From Comamonadaceae bacterium (lineage in GTDB: Bacteria; Pseudomonadota; Gammaproteobacteria; Burkholderiales; Burkholderiaceae_C), in the NCBI GenBank assembly GCA_012274225.1, contig JAAOZX010000016.1:1-32664 (forward strand): a stretch of 32,664 nt of DNA, in the 5' to 3' direction. The notes under the pieces were generated by a model. That model saw only the letters and a program-made list of their open reading frames with translations, made no database searches and was not told the DNA's origin. Shown here piece by piece: positions 21,454 to 30,464 of this stretch; position 1 is the stretch's first letter, and every line of letters starts with the position of its first letter. Made by a program: the position numbers and the translations under genes.

Positions 21454-23235
21454 TCAATCCATGAACTGCAAAGCCGCCAGCCGGGCATAGACCCCGTTCG
21501 CGACCACCAGGGAATCATGGGTGCCTTGCTCCACGATCCGGCCATGGTCCAGCACCACGATGCGGTCGGCCTTTTGCACGGTGGCCAGCCGGTGCGCGAT
21601 CACCAGCGTCGTGCGGTCTCGCATCGCCGTCTCCAGCGCCGCCTGCACCATGCGCTCGCTCTCCGCGTCCAGCGCGCTGGTCGCCTCGTCCAGCAGCAGC
21701 AGCGGCGGGTTTTTCAGCATGGCACGGGCGATCGCGATGCGCTGGCGCTGGCCGCCCGACAGGCGCACGCCGCGCTCGCCCAGGAAAGTGCCATAGCCGT
21801 CCGGCAGGGCGGTGATGAAGTCGTGCGCGAAGGCCGCCTTTGCAGCCGAGATCACCTCGTCGTCGCCGGCGCCGGGCCGACCGTAGCGGATGTTCTCCAG
21901 CGCGCTGCTCGAGAACACCACGGCGTCCTGCGGCACGATGCCGATTCGCCCGCGCAGCTCGTGCAGCGCCAGTTCCCGGGTCACCGCGCCGTCCAGCACG
22001 ATGCGGCCCTGCTGTGGATCGTAAAAGCGCAGCAATAGCTGGAACACCGTGCTCTTGCCGGCGCCGCTGGGGCCCACCAGCGCGACGGTTTCCCCCGGCC
22101 GTACCGACAGGCTGAAGTCCCTCAATGCAGCCGCGGCCGGTCGCGACGGATAGTGAAAGGTAACGGCCTCGAAGGACACGGCGCTGCCGCCGGCGGTGGT
22201 GGGCGCCGTGACCGGGTTGGCCGGTGACATGACCGGCGAGCGGCTGTCCAGCAGTTCCATCAGGCGCTCGCTCGCGCCCGCCGCGCGCAGCAGGTCGCCG
22301 TACACCTCGCCCAGCACCGCCACCGCACCGGCCAGGATGATCACGTACACGATGGTCTCGCCCAGGTGGCCCGCGGTCATCGCGCCTGCCAGTACCGCCT
22401 GCGTTCCGCGGTACAGCCCCCATAGCAGCAGACCGGCCGTGCTGATGATGATGAACGCGACCAGCACCGCGCGGGCCCGGGTGCGGCGCACCCCGGTCTG
22501 GAACGCGTCCTCGGTCGCGGCGTCGAAGCGGGCGGCTTCGCGCGCCTGCGCCGTGTAGCTTTGCACCACCGGAATCGCGTTGAGCACCTCGGCGGCGATG
22601 GCGCTGGAATCGGCCACGCGGTCCTGGCTGGCACGCGACAGGCGCCGCACGCGGCGCCCGAACCACATTGTGGGCAGCACCACCAGCACGATGATCAGCA
22701 GCACCTGGGTCATCACGTACGGGTTGGTCCAGACCAGCATCGCCAGCGCACCGATGCCCATGACCGCATTGCGCAGGCCCATGCTCAACGACGAACCCAC
22801 CACCGTCTGCACCAGCGTCGTGTCGGTGGTCAGCCGCGACAGCACCTCGCCGGTCTGGGTGGTCTCGAAGAACTCCGGGCTTTGTTCGAGCACATGCGCG
22901 TACACGGCATTGCGCAGGTCGGCCGTGACTCGCTCGCCCAGCCAGCTCACCGTGTAGAAGCGCGCCGCGGAAAACAGCCCGAGCGCCACGGCCACGGCGA
23001 ACAGCTCGAGGAAGTGCGAACGCAGCGCCACCAGTTGCCGGCCCTTGTCCTCGGAGGCGAGGCCGCCGTCGATGAGTCCCCGCAGGGCGGCCGGGAACAC
23101 CAGCGTGGCCACCGCCGCAAGCACCAGAAACACGCCGGCGAGCGCAATGCCGCCGCGATACGGCCGCACGAACGGCCACAACCCCGACAGCGAGCGGGGC
23201 GACGCCTTGGCGGCGGTGACGGGAAGAGTGGACAT
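21454..23235 (-). CDS. ABC exporter, fused permease and ATPase (MsbA-like)
   Basis: This is a half-transporter expected to form a homodimer in the inner membrane and export a lipid or hydrophobic compound. The start at MSTLPVTAAK gives 593 residues; the longer open frame (to 23841) reads through the divergent MarR gene. Six membrane helices (about 28-315) precede the ATPase: Walker A GPSGAGKST (388-396), Q-loop IVPQD, signature LSGGQ (492-496), Walker B LLLLDE (512-517) and the switch histidine in AHRLAT. No ribosome binding site is seen, but TACACT lies seven bases upstream of the start. It is divergent from marR with a 78-base shared control region. The substrate is unknown. Confidence 0.9.
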   Translation of the reverse strand: MSTLPVTAAKASPRSLSGLWPFVRPYRGGIALAGVFLVLAAVATLVFPAALRGLIDGGLASEDKGRQLVALRSHFLELFAVAVALGLFSAARFYTVSWLGERVTADLRNAVYAHVLEQSPEFFETTQTGEVLSRLTTDTTLVQTVVGSSLSMGLRNAVMGIGALAMLVWTNPYVMTQVLLIIVLVVLPTMWFGRRVRRLSRASQDRVADSSAIAAEVLNAIPVVQSYTAQAREAARFDAATEDAFQTGVRRTRARAVLVAFIIISTAGLLLWGLYRGTQAVLAGAMTAGHLGETIVYVIILAGAVAVLGEVYGDLLRAAGASERLMELLDSRSPVMSPANPVTAPTTAGGSAVSFEAVTFHYPSRPAAAALRDFSLSVRPGETVALVGPSGAGKSTVFQLLLRFYDPQQGRIVLDGAVTRELALHELRGRIGIVPQDAVVFSSSALENIRYGRPGAGDDEVISAAKAAFAHDFITALPDGYGTFLGERGVRLSGGQRQRIAIARAMLKNPPLLLLDEATSALDAESERMVQAALETAMRDRTTLVIAHRLATVQKADRIVVLDHGRIVEQGTHDSLVVANGVYARLAALQFMD

Positions 23236-23276
23236 GGGGGCCAGTGTACTCAACGATTGCTCGCGCAAAGGAAGTC

Positions 23277-23305
23277 TTGACAATATTTGTCTAGGCAAGT
23301 ATGGT
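23277..23305 (+). promoter_or_regulatory. marR-efflux promoter with palindromic operator
   Basis: A perfect -35 TTGACA (23277-23282) is followed after 17 bases by TATGGT (23300-23305). Two overlapping palindromes cover the spacer: GACAA-TAT-TTGTC (23279-23291) and TTGTCTAGGCAA (23287-23298, one mismatched pair). Such TTG...CAA dyads are typical MarR-family targets, so binding here would block RNA polymerase. This points to repression of the operon by its own first product. Confidence 0.75.
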
Positions 23306-23313
23306 TCCGAGCC

Positions 23314-23847
23314 ATGTCTGCACCCGCCAAGACCCGCGCCAAGGCGCCGCATCCCCGGCCGCACAGTCCGGCGCCGATCTTTTACCGGCCGGGCAACTAC
23401 CAGCCAGAAGACAGCGTCGGCTACCTCATGCGGCGCATCCTGCACACCTTCTCGCTGGCGGTGGAGCACGAGCTCGAGCCCAGCGGCCTGACCAACGCCC
23501 AGTGGGTTCCGCTGCTGAAGCTCTCCACCGGCTGTGCATCGACGGTGGCCGAGCTCGCGCGTGAGTGCCAGCTCGACGCTGGCGGCATGACGCGCCTGCT
23601 GGACCGCCTCGAGACCAAGGGCCTGGTGCGCCGGTTGCGCTCCAGCGAAGATCGCCGGGTGGTCAACCTCGAACTCACCGACCCGGGGCGCGAGGCGGCC
23701 AGGCACATTCCCGCCATCCTGTGCGGTGTGCAGAACGCGCACATGCGCGGATTCACCGTCGAAGAGTGGCAGCAGCTCAAGTTGCTGCTCGGCCGCATCC
23801 TGGACAACGCCCAGGCGATCCAGGCCGAACGCGAAGGACAACCATGA
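23314..23847 (+). CDS. MarR-family regulator of the efflux operon
   Basis: This is a dimeric winged-helix repressor, expected to leave DNA when it binds a toxic phenolic or drug ligand. The 177 residues have the winged helix at about 76-125 (STVAELARECQLDAGGMTRLLDRLE, then the wing SSEDRRVVNLELT). I prefer the ATG at 23314; the track's TTG at 23287 lies within the operator and upstream of the -10. The ATG is only eight bases below the -10 and has no ribosome binding site, so the messenger may be leaderless. The stop overlaps the next gene (ATGA). The position resembles EmrR before EmrAB. Confidence 0.92.
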   Translation: MSAPAKTRAKAPHPRPHSPAPIFYRPGNYQPEDSVGYLMRRILHTFSLAVEHELEPSGLTNAQWVPLLKLSTGCASTVAELARECQLDAGGMTRLLDRLETKGLVRRLRSSEDRRVVNLELTDPGREAARHIPAILCGVQNAHMRGFTVEEWQQLKLLLGRILDNAQAIQAEREGQP

Positions 23848-25334
23848 CCCCGTCGACCATTGCCCCGCGCCTGCTGGCGCTGGCCGCCGCGCTGGCCCTG
23901 GCCGGCTGCGCCGACATGTCGGGCATAGACCCCGGTTCCACCCTGCGTGACGCGCCTTCGCTCGGCCTGAACCAACCCGGGTCCGCCGCCTCCGCGTCCG
24001 CCCAATCCGACTTCGCGCCGGCCACCGATTGGTGGCGCGGTTTCGGCGACGACCAGCTCAACCGGTTGATGGAGCAGGCGCTGGCCGGCAGCCCGACCCT
24101 CAAGCTGGCGCAGGCCCGGCTGGCGCGGGCCCAGTCCGTGATCGAGGTGGCCAGGGCCGCGACCCAACCGCAGTTGAACGGCTCGCTGGACCTCACGCGC
24201 CAGCTCTACACCGAGAACGGCCTCTATCCGCCGCCGCTCGCCGGAGCCATCGTCAACAGCGGCACCGTGAACTTGAACGGTAGCTGGGAACTGGATTTTT
24301 TCGGCAAGAATCGCGCGGCACTGGACGCCTCGGTGGGCTCTGCCCGCGCCGCCGAAGCCGACGCGCAGGCGGCGCGGGTGCTGCTGGCCAGCAATGTGGC
24401 GCGCGCCTACTTCCAGCTGGCCCGGGCCAACGATCAGTTCGACGTCGCCCGGCGCACGCTGGACCAGCGCGACCAGCAGCTCCGCCTGGTGCAGGACCGG
24501 GTGCAGGCCGGGCTGGACACGCAGCTCGAGCTGCGCCAGAGCGAAGGCGCGCTGCCCGAGGCGCGGCAGCAGATGGAGGCGATGCGCGAACAGGCCGAGC
24601 TGGCGCACCATGCGCTGGCGGCGCTGACCGGGCAGGGCAACCGCGAGGTGGTGCAGACCCAGCCGTCACTGACCGCGGTCAAGGCGATGGCGGCGCCGGC
24701 GCAGTTGCCGGCGGACCTGCTGGGCCAACGCGCCGACATCGTCGCCGCGCGCTGGCGCGTCGAGGCCGCCGGCCATGACGTGGGAAACGCCAAGGCCCAG
24801 TTCTATCCCAACATCAACCTGATCGGCTTGGTCGGCCTGTCCACCCTGGGCCTGGGCCGGCTGTTCGACGCCGGCAGCGCCCAATGGGGCGTGGGCCCGG
24901 CGATCCGCCTGCCGATCTTCGATGCCGGCCGGCTGCGTGCCAATCTGCGCGGCAAGACAGCCGACCTCGACGCGGCGGTGGAAAGCTACAACGCCACCGT
25001 GCTCGACGCCATCCACGACGCGGCCGACCAGATCGCGTCGGCGCAGTCGATCGCGCGTCAGCAGGGCGAGCAGCGCGACGCGCGGGCGGCGGCGGAATCC
25101 GCCTACCAGATCGCGGTGCAGCGCTACCAGGCGGGGCTGGGCACCTTCCTCAACGTGCTGGCGGCCGAGACAGCGGTGCTGAGCCAACGTCGGCTCGAGG
25201 TCGACCTGGCGGCGCGGGCCCTGGACACGCAGGTCGGACTGGCGCGCGCCTTCGGCGGCGGCTATCGCGGCGACGCCGGCAGCGGAACCAACTCACTTTC
25301 CAAGGCCGGTCCGCAGCAGCTGGCCGCGCATTGA
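23844..25334 (+). CDS. Outer membrane efflux lipoprotein, NodT family
   Basis: This is the TolC-like outer membrane channel of a tripartite pump. The start at the ATGA overlap has AAGGA five bases upstream and gives 496 residues. The N-terminus is a lipoprotein signal with lipobox LAGC, Cys22 being the acylated residue. Two repeated helical efflux-protein domains follow, with DWWRGFGDDQLNRLMEQAL, the SWELDFFGKNRAALDAS segment and the later NIVAARWRVEAAGHDVGNAKAQFYPNI-type region characteristic of the NodT family. It is cotranscribed with the adaptor and pump genes that follow. Confidence 0.93.
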   Translation: MTPSTIAPRLLALAAALALAGCADMSGIDPGSTLRDAPSLGLNQPGSAASASAQSDFAPATDWWRGFGDDQLNRLMEQALAGSPTLKLAQARLARAQSVIEVARAATQPQLNGSLDLTRQLYTENGLYPPPLAGAIVNSGTVNLNGSWELDFFGKNRAALDASVGSARAAEADAQAARVLLASNVARAYFQLARANDQFDVARRTLDQRDQQLRLVQDRVQAGLDTQLELRQSEGALPEARQQMEAMREQAELAHHALAALTGQGNREVVQTQPSLTAVKAMAAPAQLPADLLGQRADIVAARWRVEAAGHDVGNAKAQFYPNINLIGLVGLSTLGLGRLFDAGSAQWGVGPAIRLPIFDAGRLRANLRGKTADLDAAVESYNATVLDAIHDAADQIASAQSIARQQGEQRDARAAAESAYQIAVQRYQAGLGTFLNVLAAETAVLSQRRLEVDLAARALDTQVGLARAFGGGYRGDAGSGTNSLSKAGPQQLAAH

Positions 25335-25359
25335 CATCGAACAGGAACGGAAGCACGCC

Positions 25360-26661
25360 ATGAGCAATGAATCGCCAAACCCGGCCGCGCAGCCACTGCG
25401 CACCAACCGCCGCAAGAAAGCCCTGACGATGCTCGCAGGCGTCGTTGTCGTCGTCGGCCTTGCGTGGGGCGGCTACGAGTGGCTGGTCGCCAGCCATTAC
25501 GAATCCACCGACAACGCCTACGTGCAGGGCAACGTGATCCAGATCACGCCGCAGGTCGGAGGCACCGTGATGGCGATCTACGCCGACGACACCGATTTCG
25601 TCAAGGCCGGCCAGCCGCTGGTTCAGCTGGATCCGTCCGACGCGAAGGTGGCGCTGGAACAAGCCGAGGCGAACCTGGCGCAGACCGTGCGCCAGGTGCG
25701 GACGCTCTACGCCAACAACGGCTCGCTGGCCGCCCAGGTCAGCCTGCGTCAGGCCGACATCGCCAAGGCCGAGTCCGACGTGGCCCGCGCCAACGACGAC
25801 TTGAACCGGCGCCAGTCGCTGGTGGGCAACGGTGCGGTCTCGAAAGAGGAGCTGAATCACGCGCAGACCCAACTGGCTACCGCGCGCAGCGCATTGGCCT
25901 CGGCACAAGCCGGAGTCGCAGCCGCGCGCGAGCAGCTCGCCAGCAACCAGGCCATGACCGAAGGCACCAGCGTCGAACAGCATCCCAGCGTGCAAGCCGC
26001 CGCGGGCAAGGTACGCGAAGCCTGGCTCGCCGCTCAGCGCGCTGCGATGCCGGCGCCGGTGGACGGCTATGTGGCCAAGCGCACGGTGCAACTGGGCCAG
26101 CGCGTCGCCGCCGGCACCCCGATGATGTCGATCATCCCATTGGGCCAGGTCTGGGTCGACGCCAATTTCAAGGAGAGCCAGCTGCGCAAGATCCGCCTGG
26201 GCCAGCCGGTGAAGCTCACCGCCGACCTGTACGGCAAGAAGGTGGAATACGACGGCACCGTCTCCGGCCTCGGCGCGGGCACCGGCTCGGCTTTCGCCCT
26301 GCTGCCGGCGCAGAACGCGACCGGCAACTGGATCAAGGTGGTACAGCGTGTCCCCGTGCGGGTCGCGCTGGAGCCCAGCCAGATCGCCGCCAACCCGTTG
26401 CGGGTCGGCCTGTCGATGGATGCCGAGGTCGACGTCAGCAAGCAGGACGGCAAGACCCTGGCCGACGCGCCGCGCACTTCGCCGGTCGCGCAGACCCAGG
26501 TCTATAGCGCGCTGGACAAGGGCGCCGAGGCCGAGGTGCAGCGCGTCATCGCGGCCAACATCGGACGCGCCGCGCCGCTGGCGAACGCCCCCGCTAAGGC
26601 GCCGGTCCCGGCCCCGGCGAAATTGCAGGGCGCCAACATCGCCGCTTCTTCGTCCCTCTGA
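25360..26661 (+). CDS. HlyD-family efflux adaptor, EmrA-like
   Basis: This is the periplasmic adaptor that joins the inner membrane pump to the outer membrane channel. The 433 residues have one N-terminal membrane anchor (about 21-41), the first lipoyl half with ESTDNAYVQGNVIQITPQVGG, a long coiled-coil hairpin rich in Ala and Gln (about 95-205), the second lipoyl half MPAPVDGYVAKRTVQLGQRV and the barrel VWVDANFKESQL. The C-terminal tail is Ala/Pro-rich. AGGAACGG precedes the ATG. The EmrA assignment rests on the EmrB-type partner one base downstream. Confidence 0.92.
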   Translation: MSNESPNPAAQPLRTNRRKKALTMLAGVVVVVGLAWGGYEWLVASHYESTDNAYVQGNVIQITPQVGGTVMAIYADDTDFVKAGQPLVQLDPSDAKVALEQAEANLAQTVRQVRTLYANNGSLAAQVSLRQADIAKAESDVARANDDLNRRQSLVGNGAVSKEELNHAQTQLATARSALASAQAGVAAAREQLASNQAMTEGTSVEQHPSVQAAAGKVREAWLAAQRAAMPAPVDGYVAKRTVQLGQRVAAGTPMMSIIPLGQVWVDANFKESQLRKIRLGQPVKLTADLYGKKVEYDGTVSGLGAGTGSAFALLPAQNATGNWIKVVQRVPVRVALEPSQIAANPLRVGLSMDAEVDVSKQDGKTLADAPRTSPVAQTQVYSALDKGAEAEVQRVIAANIGRAAPLANAPAKAPVPAPAKLQGANIAASSSL

Positions 26662-26662
26662 C

Positions 26663-28219
26663 ATGGCCGGTCCCGCCGCCGCGCCGCTGCAGCCCCTGGA
26701 AGGATCGGCCCGGGTCTGGGGCACGATCGCGCTTTCGGCCGCGACCTTCATGAACGTGCTGGACACGTCGATCGCCAACGTGTCGCTGCCGGCCATCGCC
26801 GGTGACCTCGCCGTGAGCCCCAACCAGGGCACCTGGGTGATCACCAGCTTCGCGGTGTCCAACGCCATCGCCGTGCCCCTGACCGGTTGGCTGTCACAGC
26901 GCTTCGGGCAGGTGCGATTGTTCGTGGCGAGCGTCGTGCTGTTCGTGATCGCGTCCTTCATGTGCGGCCTCGCGCCCAACATGACCACGCTGATCGCGTT
27001 TCGCGCGCTGCAGGGCTTCGTCGCCGGGCCGATGATTCCGCTGTCGCAGTCGCTGCTGCTCTCGAGTTACCCGAAGGCGCTGGCCGGGCTGGCGATGGCG
27101 ATGTGGGCCATGACCACGCTCGTCGCGCCGGTGATGGGGCCGCTGCTGGGCGGCTGGATCACCGACAACATGACCTGGCCGTGGATCTTCTACATCAACA
27201 TCCCGGTCGGCATTGTCGCCGCGCTGGCTTCCTGGGCGATCTACCGCAAACGCGAGAGCGCGACGCGCAAATTGCCCATCGATTCGGTCGGCCTGGCCCT
27301 GCTGGTAATCTGGATCGGCGCCTTGCAGATCATGCTGGACATCGGCAAGGAACACGACTGGTTCAACTCCGGCCTGGTGGTGGGGCTGGCCGTGACGGCG
27401 CTGGTCGGGTTCGCGTTCTTCCTGGTCTGGGAGCTGACCGACGAGCACCCGGTGGTGGAGCTGCGCCTGTTCGCGCGCCGCAATTTCTGGACCGGCACGT
27501 TGACCACCGCGATCGCCTACGGCCTGTTCTTCGGCAACATCGTGCTGCTGCCGCTGTGGCTGCAGCAGTTCATGGGCTACACCGCGACCGACGCCGGCAT
27601 GATCATGGCGCCGGTGGGACTGCTGGCGATGATCTTCTCGCCGATCGTGGGCAAGACCGTCAACCGGGTCGATCCGCGCCGCTATGCCAGCTTCGCCTTC
27701 GTCGTGTTCGCGCTGGTGCTGTGGATGCGCTCGCGCTTCAACGTGCAGGCCGATTTCTGGACCATCATGATCCCTACCATCGTGCAGGGGCTGGCCATGG
27801 CGTTCTTCTTCATCCCGCTGGTCACGATCACGCTGTCGGGCCTCTCGCCTGACAAGATCCCGGCGGCATCGGGCCTCACCAACTTCGCGCGGATCACCGC
27901 GGGGGCCTTCGGCACATCGATCGCGACGACGCTGTGGGAGAACCGCTCCGCGCTGCACCACGCGCAACTGGCCGAGTTCGTGAATCCGGGCAACCCGGCG
28001 GCGCAGGCCACGCTGCAGGGCCTGGCCGCATCGGGCCTGCCGCCGGAACAGGCGCTGGCGATGGTGAACCGGATGGTGGACACCCAGGCCTTCATGCTGG
28101 GCGCCAACGACATCTTCTACATTTCGGCGGTCATCTTCCTGCTGCTCATCCCGTTCGTCTGGCTGAGCCACCCGCAACCGAGCGCGGCCGGGGGCGAGGC
28201 AGCCGCGGGCGCGCATTGA
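26663..28219 (+). CDS. DHA2-family MFS multidrug pump, EmrB-like
   Basis: This is a proton-driven drug exporter of the 14-helix major facilitator group. The start at MAGPAAAPLQ, one base after the adaptor stop, gives 518 residues; the open frame from 26348 is in the adaptor gene. Visible motifs are FMNVLDTSIANVSLPAIAGDL in helix 1, GWLSQRFGQVRLF (motif A) and the helix-5 GPLLGGWITDNMTWPWIFYINIPVG (motif C region). No separate ribosome binding site is present, consistent with coupling to the adaptor. Substrates cannot be predicted beyond hydrophobic toxicants. Confidence 0.93.
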   Translation: MAGPAAAPLQPLEGSARVWGTIALSAATFMNVLDTSIANVSLPAIAGDLAVSPNQGTWVITSFAVSNAIAVPLTGWLSQRFGQVRLFVASVVLFVIASFMCGLAPNMTTLIAFRALQGFVAGPMIPLSQSLLLSSYPKALAGLAMAMWAMTTLVAPVMGPLLGGWITDNMTWPWIFYINIPVGIVAALASWAIYRKRESATRKLPIDSVGLALLVIWIGALQIMLDIGKEHDWFNSGLVVGLAVTALVGFAFFLVWELTDEHPVVELRLFARRNFWTGTLTTAIAYGLFFGNIVLLPLWLQQFMGYTATDAGMIMAPVGLLAMIFSPIVGKTVNRVDPRRYASFAFVVFALVLWMRSRFNVQADFWTIMIPTIVQGLAMAFFFIPLVTITLSGLSPDKIPAASGLTNFARITAGAFGTSIATTLWENRSALHHAQLAEFVNPGNPAAQATLQGLAASGLPPEQALAMVNRMVDTQAFMLGANDIFYISAVIFLLLIPFVWLSHPQPSAAGGEAAAGAH

Positions 28220-28242
28220 ACGGGTGAGGTCGGTCCCTTGGA

Positions 28243-28296
28243 GCGCATGACGGGTCAGCGCGTTCCGACATCACGATTCGCCGGCACGCTGGTGCC
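28243..28296 (+). other. Two inverted repeats upstream of second marR gene
   Basis: GCGC-A-TGA-CGGG-TCA-GCGC (28243-28261) and GGCAC-GCTG-GTGCC (28283-28296) lie in the 101-base spacer after the pump gene. They have no T tract, so they are poor terminators; either could be an operator for the downstream MarR protein. A -10-like TATCCT follows at 28297 without a matching -35. Confidence 0.3.
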
Positions 28297-28320
28297 TATC
28301 CTCAGCCTTGTTACAGGTTC

Positions 28321-28803
28321 ATGCACTCTGCAGGAAAACATCGCTTTACGATGGGCAGGCGCGCCGCGCCGAGTTGTCACAGCGAGGTCGAACTGGTCAA
28401 GAAGAATGCGCCGCTGACCCGAGCCGAATTCCAGGCCCGGTCCGAGTTCCGTCATCATCTGAGGCGTTTCCTGCGCTTCAGCGAAACGGCGGCGAAGCAG
28501 CACGGCATCACGCCGGCGCAATACCAGTTGCTGCTGCATATCAAGGGACACCCCGAGCGACCATGGGCATTGATCGGCGAACTGGCCGAGCGGATGTTGC
28601 TGGAGCAGCACAGCATGGTCGGGCTGGTGTCCCGATCGGAAGCGGCCGGGCTGGTGAAGCGCCGGCCCGGCGCCCAGGACCGGCGTCAAGTGCAGGTGCA
28701 TCTCACCGCGGCCGGCGAGCGCGCGGCGCAGGCCATCGCCGCGATGCACGAAGAGGAATTGGCGTCCTTGCTGAGCGCGTTGCGCCGGGCCGGGCTCAAG
28801 TAG
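28321..28803 (+). CDS. MarR-family transcriptional regulator (second)
   Basis: This is a winged-helix regulator, distinct from the efflux repressor. It has HHLRRFLRFSETAAKQHGITPAQYQLLLHIKG at about 45-76, then the recognition region GELAERMLLEQHSMVGLVSRSEAAG and the wing PGAQDRRQVQVHLT. The start is uncertain: ATG 28321 and ATG 28351 are both in frame, neither has a well-placed ribosome binding site, and homology begins only near residue 30 (NAPLTRAEF). The gene follows the pump by 101 bases and converges with the protease gene. Its targets are unknown. Confidence 0.85.
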   Translation: MHSAGKHRFTMGRRAAPSCHSEVELVKKNAPLTRAEFQARSEFRHHLRRFLRFSETAAKQHGITPAQYQLLLHIKGHPERPWALIGELAERMLLEQHSMVGLVSRSEAAGLVKRRPGAQDRRQVQVHLTAAGERAAQAIAAMHEEELASLLSALRRAGLK

Positions 28804-28882
28804 CGGCTGCGACCTGGCCGAGCCATATCAATGCTTCTGCCCGGCCGGCGGCCGCGTCGTCGCGCGGTGACGCCGGTCAAGG

Positions 28883-28911
28883 AAAAGGCCGGCGCCAGGC
28901 GCCGGCCTTTT
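28883..28911. terminator. Bidirectional terminator between marR2 and degP
   Basis: A perfect 12-pair palindrome, AAAAGGCCGGCG-CCAGG-CGCCGGCCTTTT, has an A tract on one side and a T tract on the other, so it can end transcripts from both strands. It sits between convergent genes. The remaining 79 bases before it show nothing else. Confidence 0.92.
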
Positions 28912-28929
28912 CTGCACGCGGCCGCGGCT

Positions 28930-30411
28930 TCAGCCGATGCGCACCGGCACGAAGATCTTGTCCTCGCCGCGCTGCACCAGCAGCGCCACCGACTTGTCGG
29001 CCTTGGCCACCACCGCGCGCACCTGCTCGATGCTCTTGGCCGGAGTGCCGTTCACGGCCAGCACCACGTCGCCGGGTTGCACGCCGGCGCGTTCGGCCGC
29101 TCCGCTGACATCCTCGACCAACAGGCCGCCGCCGCTGATGCCGGCCTGCCGGGCCTCGTCCGGCTGCAACGGCCGCAGCGACAAGCCCAGTTTGCCGCCC
29201 TGCGCGGACTTGTCCGAGCCGGAGTCGGACTTGGCCACCTTCTCGTCGGCGTTGGCCAGTTGCGCTGTCAACTGCACGTTGCCACCCTGCCGCCACACTT
29301 CGAGCGGAATGCGGTCGCCCGGCTTGGACTGGGCGATGATCGCGGGCAGATCGCCCGACGCCACGACGGTCTGGCCGTTGGCCTTGCGGATCACGTCGCC
29401 CGGCTGCAGGCCGGCCGCGGCCGCGGGGCTGCCCTTCTGGACGCTGGCGACCAGCGCGCCCTCGGGCCGGTCCAGCTTGAACGAATCGGCCAGGGTCTGA
29501 TTGATCTCCTGCACCGTCACGCCCAGCCGTGCGTGCTCCACCTTGCCGGTGGCCACGATCTGGTCCTTGACGCGGCTGGCGATGTCGATGGGGATCGCGA
29601 ACGACACGCCCTGGTAGCCGCCGGAGCGGCTGTAGATCTGCGAGTTGATCCCGACCACTTCGCCGCGCGAATTGAACAGCGGCCCGCCGGAGTTGCCGGG
29701 GTTCACGGCCACGTCGGTCTGGATGAACGGAACCGCGCTGTCGTCCGGCAGCGAGCGGCCCTTGGCGCTCACGACGCCGGCGGTGACCGTGTTCTCGAAG
29801 CCGAACGGCGAGCCGATGGCGAGCACCCATTCGCCGGTCTGCAGGTCCTTCACATTGCCCAGCTTGACCACCGGCAGGTTCCTGGCGTCGATCTTCAGCA
29901 CGGCGATGTCGGTCTTGGGATCCGCGCCCAGCACCTTGGCGCGGAACTCGCGCCGGTCGGTGAGCTTGACCGTCACTTCGCTGGCGTCCTTCACCACGTG
30001 CGCGTTGGTCAGGATGATCCCGTCGGGGCTGACGATGAAGCCCGAGCCCATGCCGTGCATCGGCACCTCGTGCGGCACCATCCGGCCCTGGCCCTGCCCT
30101 TGCTGGAAGTGACGGAAGAATTCGAACGGGTCGCCGTTGAAGGCCTCGGGGCCGAACTGCATTGCCGTCTTCTCGGTGCCGGTGACGCTGATGTTGACGA
30201 CGGCGGGTCCGTACTGCTGGGTGATGCGCGGAAAGTCGGGCAGCACGGCGCTGGACGGGGTATTGGTGCCGACCACGGCCGGGCTGAGCACCGGCGCCGG
30301 CTGCTGCGCATGCGCGCGGGTCTGCAGGGCCTCGACCCCGGCACCGCCGACTGCGCCTGCCGCCAGCAGCGCCAGCACCAACGGGGTGGTTCTCAGGGTG
30401 TGTTGTGTCAT
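28930..30411 (-). CDS. degP: HtrA/DegP-family periplasmic serine protease
   Basis: This is an envelope quality-control protease that degrades or holds misfolded periplasmic proteins. The start is set at MTQHTLRTTP because AAGGAG lies six bases upstream; the track's earlier start is a TTG above that site. The 493 residues have a signal peptide (likely cut after AHA, residue 35), then the trypsin-like domain with His138 (LTNAHVV), Asp168 (KTDIAVLK) and Ser241 (GNSGGP), followed by two PDZ domains (about 265-350 and 395-490). It lies downstream of the two-component genes on the same strand, with a TTAA-type box between them. The DegP versus DegQ/MucD name is not decided by sequence. Confidence 0.93.
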   Translation of the reverse strand: MTQHTLRTTPLVLALLAAGAVGGAGVEALQTRAHAQQPAPVLSPAVVGTNTPSSAVLPDFPRITQQYGPAVVNISVTGTEKTAMQFGPEAFNGDPFEFFRHFQQGQGQGRMVPHEVPMHGMGSGFIVSPDGIILTNAHVVKDASEVTVKLTDRREFRAKVLGADPKTDIAVLKIDARNLPVVKLGNVKDLQTGEWVLAIGSPFGFENTVTAGVVSAKGRSLPDDSAVPFIQTDVAVNPGNSGGPLFNSRGEVVGINSQIYSRSGGYQGVSFAIPIDIASRVKDQIVATGKVEHARLGVTVQEINQTLADSFKLDRPEGALVASVQKGSPAAAAGLQPGDVIRKANGQTVVASGDLPAIIAQSKPGDRIPLEVWRQGGNVQLTAQLANADEKVAKSDSGSDKSAQGGKLGLSLRPLQPDEARQAGISGGGLLVEDVSGAAERAGVQPGDVVLAVNGTPAKSIEQVRAVVAKADKSVALLVQRGEDKIFVPVRIG

Positions 30412-30464
30412 GGGTGGCTCCTTCAAGGGTGTGGATTTGACAACCCTTACTGTGAAGGCGCCGG

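Noticed and set aside
23287-23313. TTG start for the MarR regulator
   Set aside because: It lies inside the operator and upstream of the -10, so it would not be transcribed from the recognised promoter.
23236-23841. N-terminal extension of the ABC exporter into the MarR gene
   Set aside because: Antisense to a certain MarR gene and crosses the shared promoter; the ATG at 23235 gives a normal exporter.
20847-23841. Defence or mobile-element island between nuo and the efflux operon
   Set aside because: The genes are a Nudix hydrolase, a DUF1178 protein and an ABC exporter with normal composition; no integrase, transposase or toxin-antitoxin features.
25150-26988. 612-residue minus-strand frame over the efflux adaptor
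   Set aside because: Overlaps three certain genes and has no family features.
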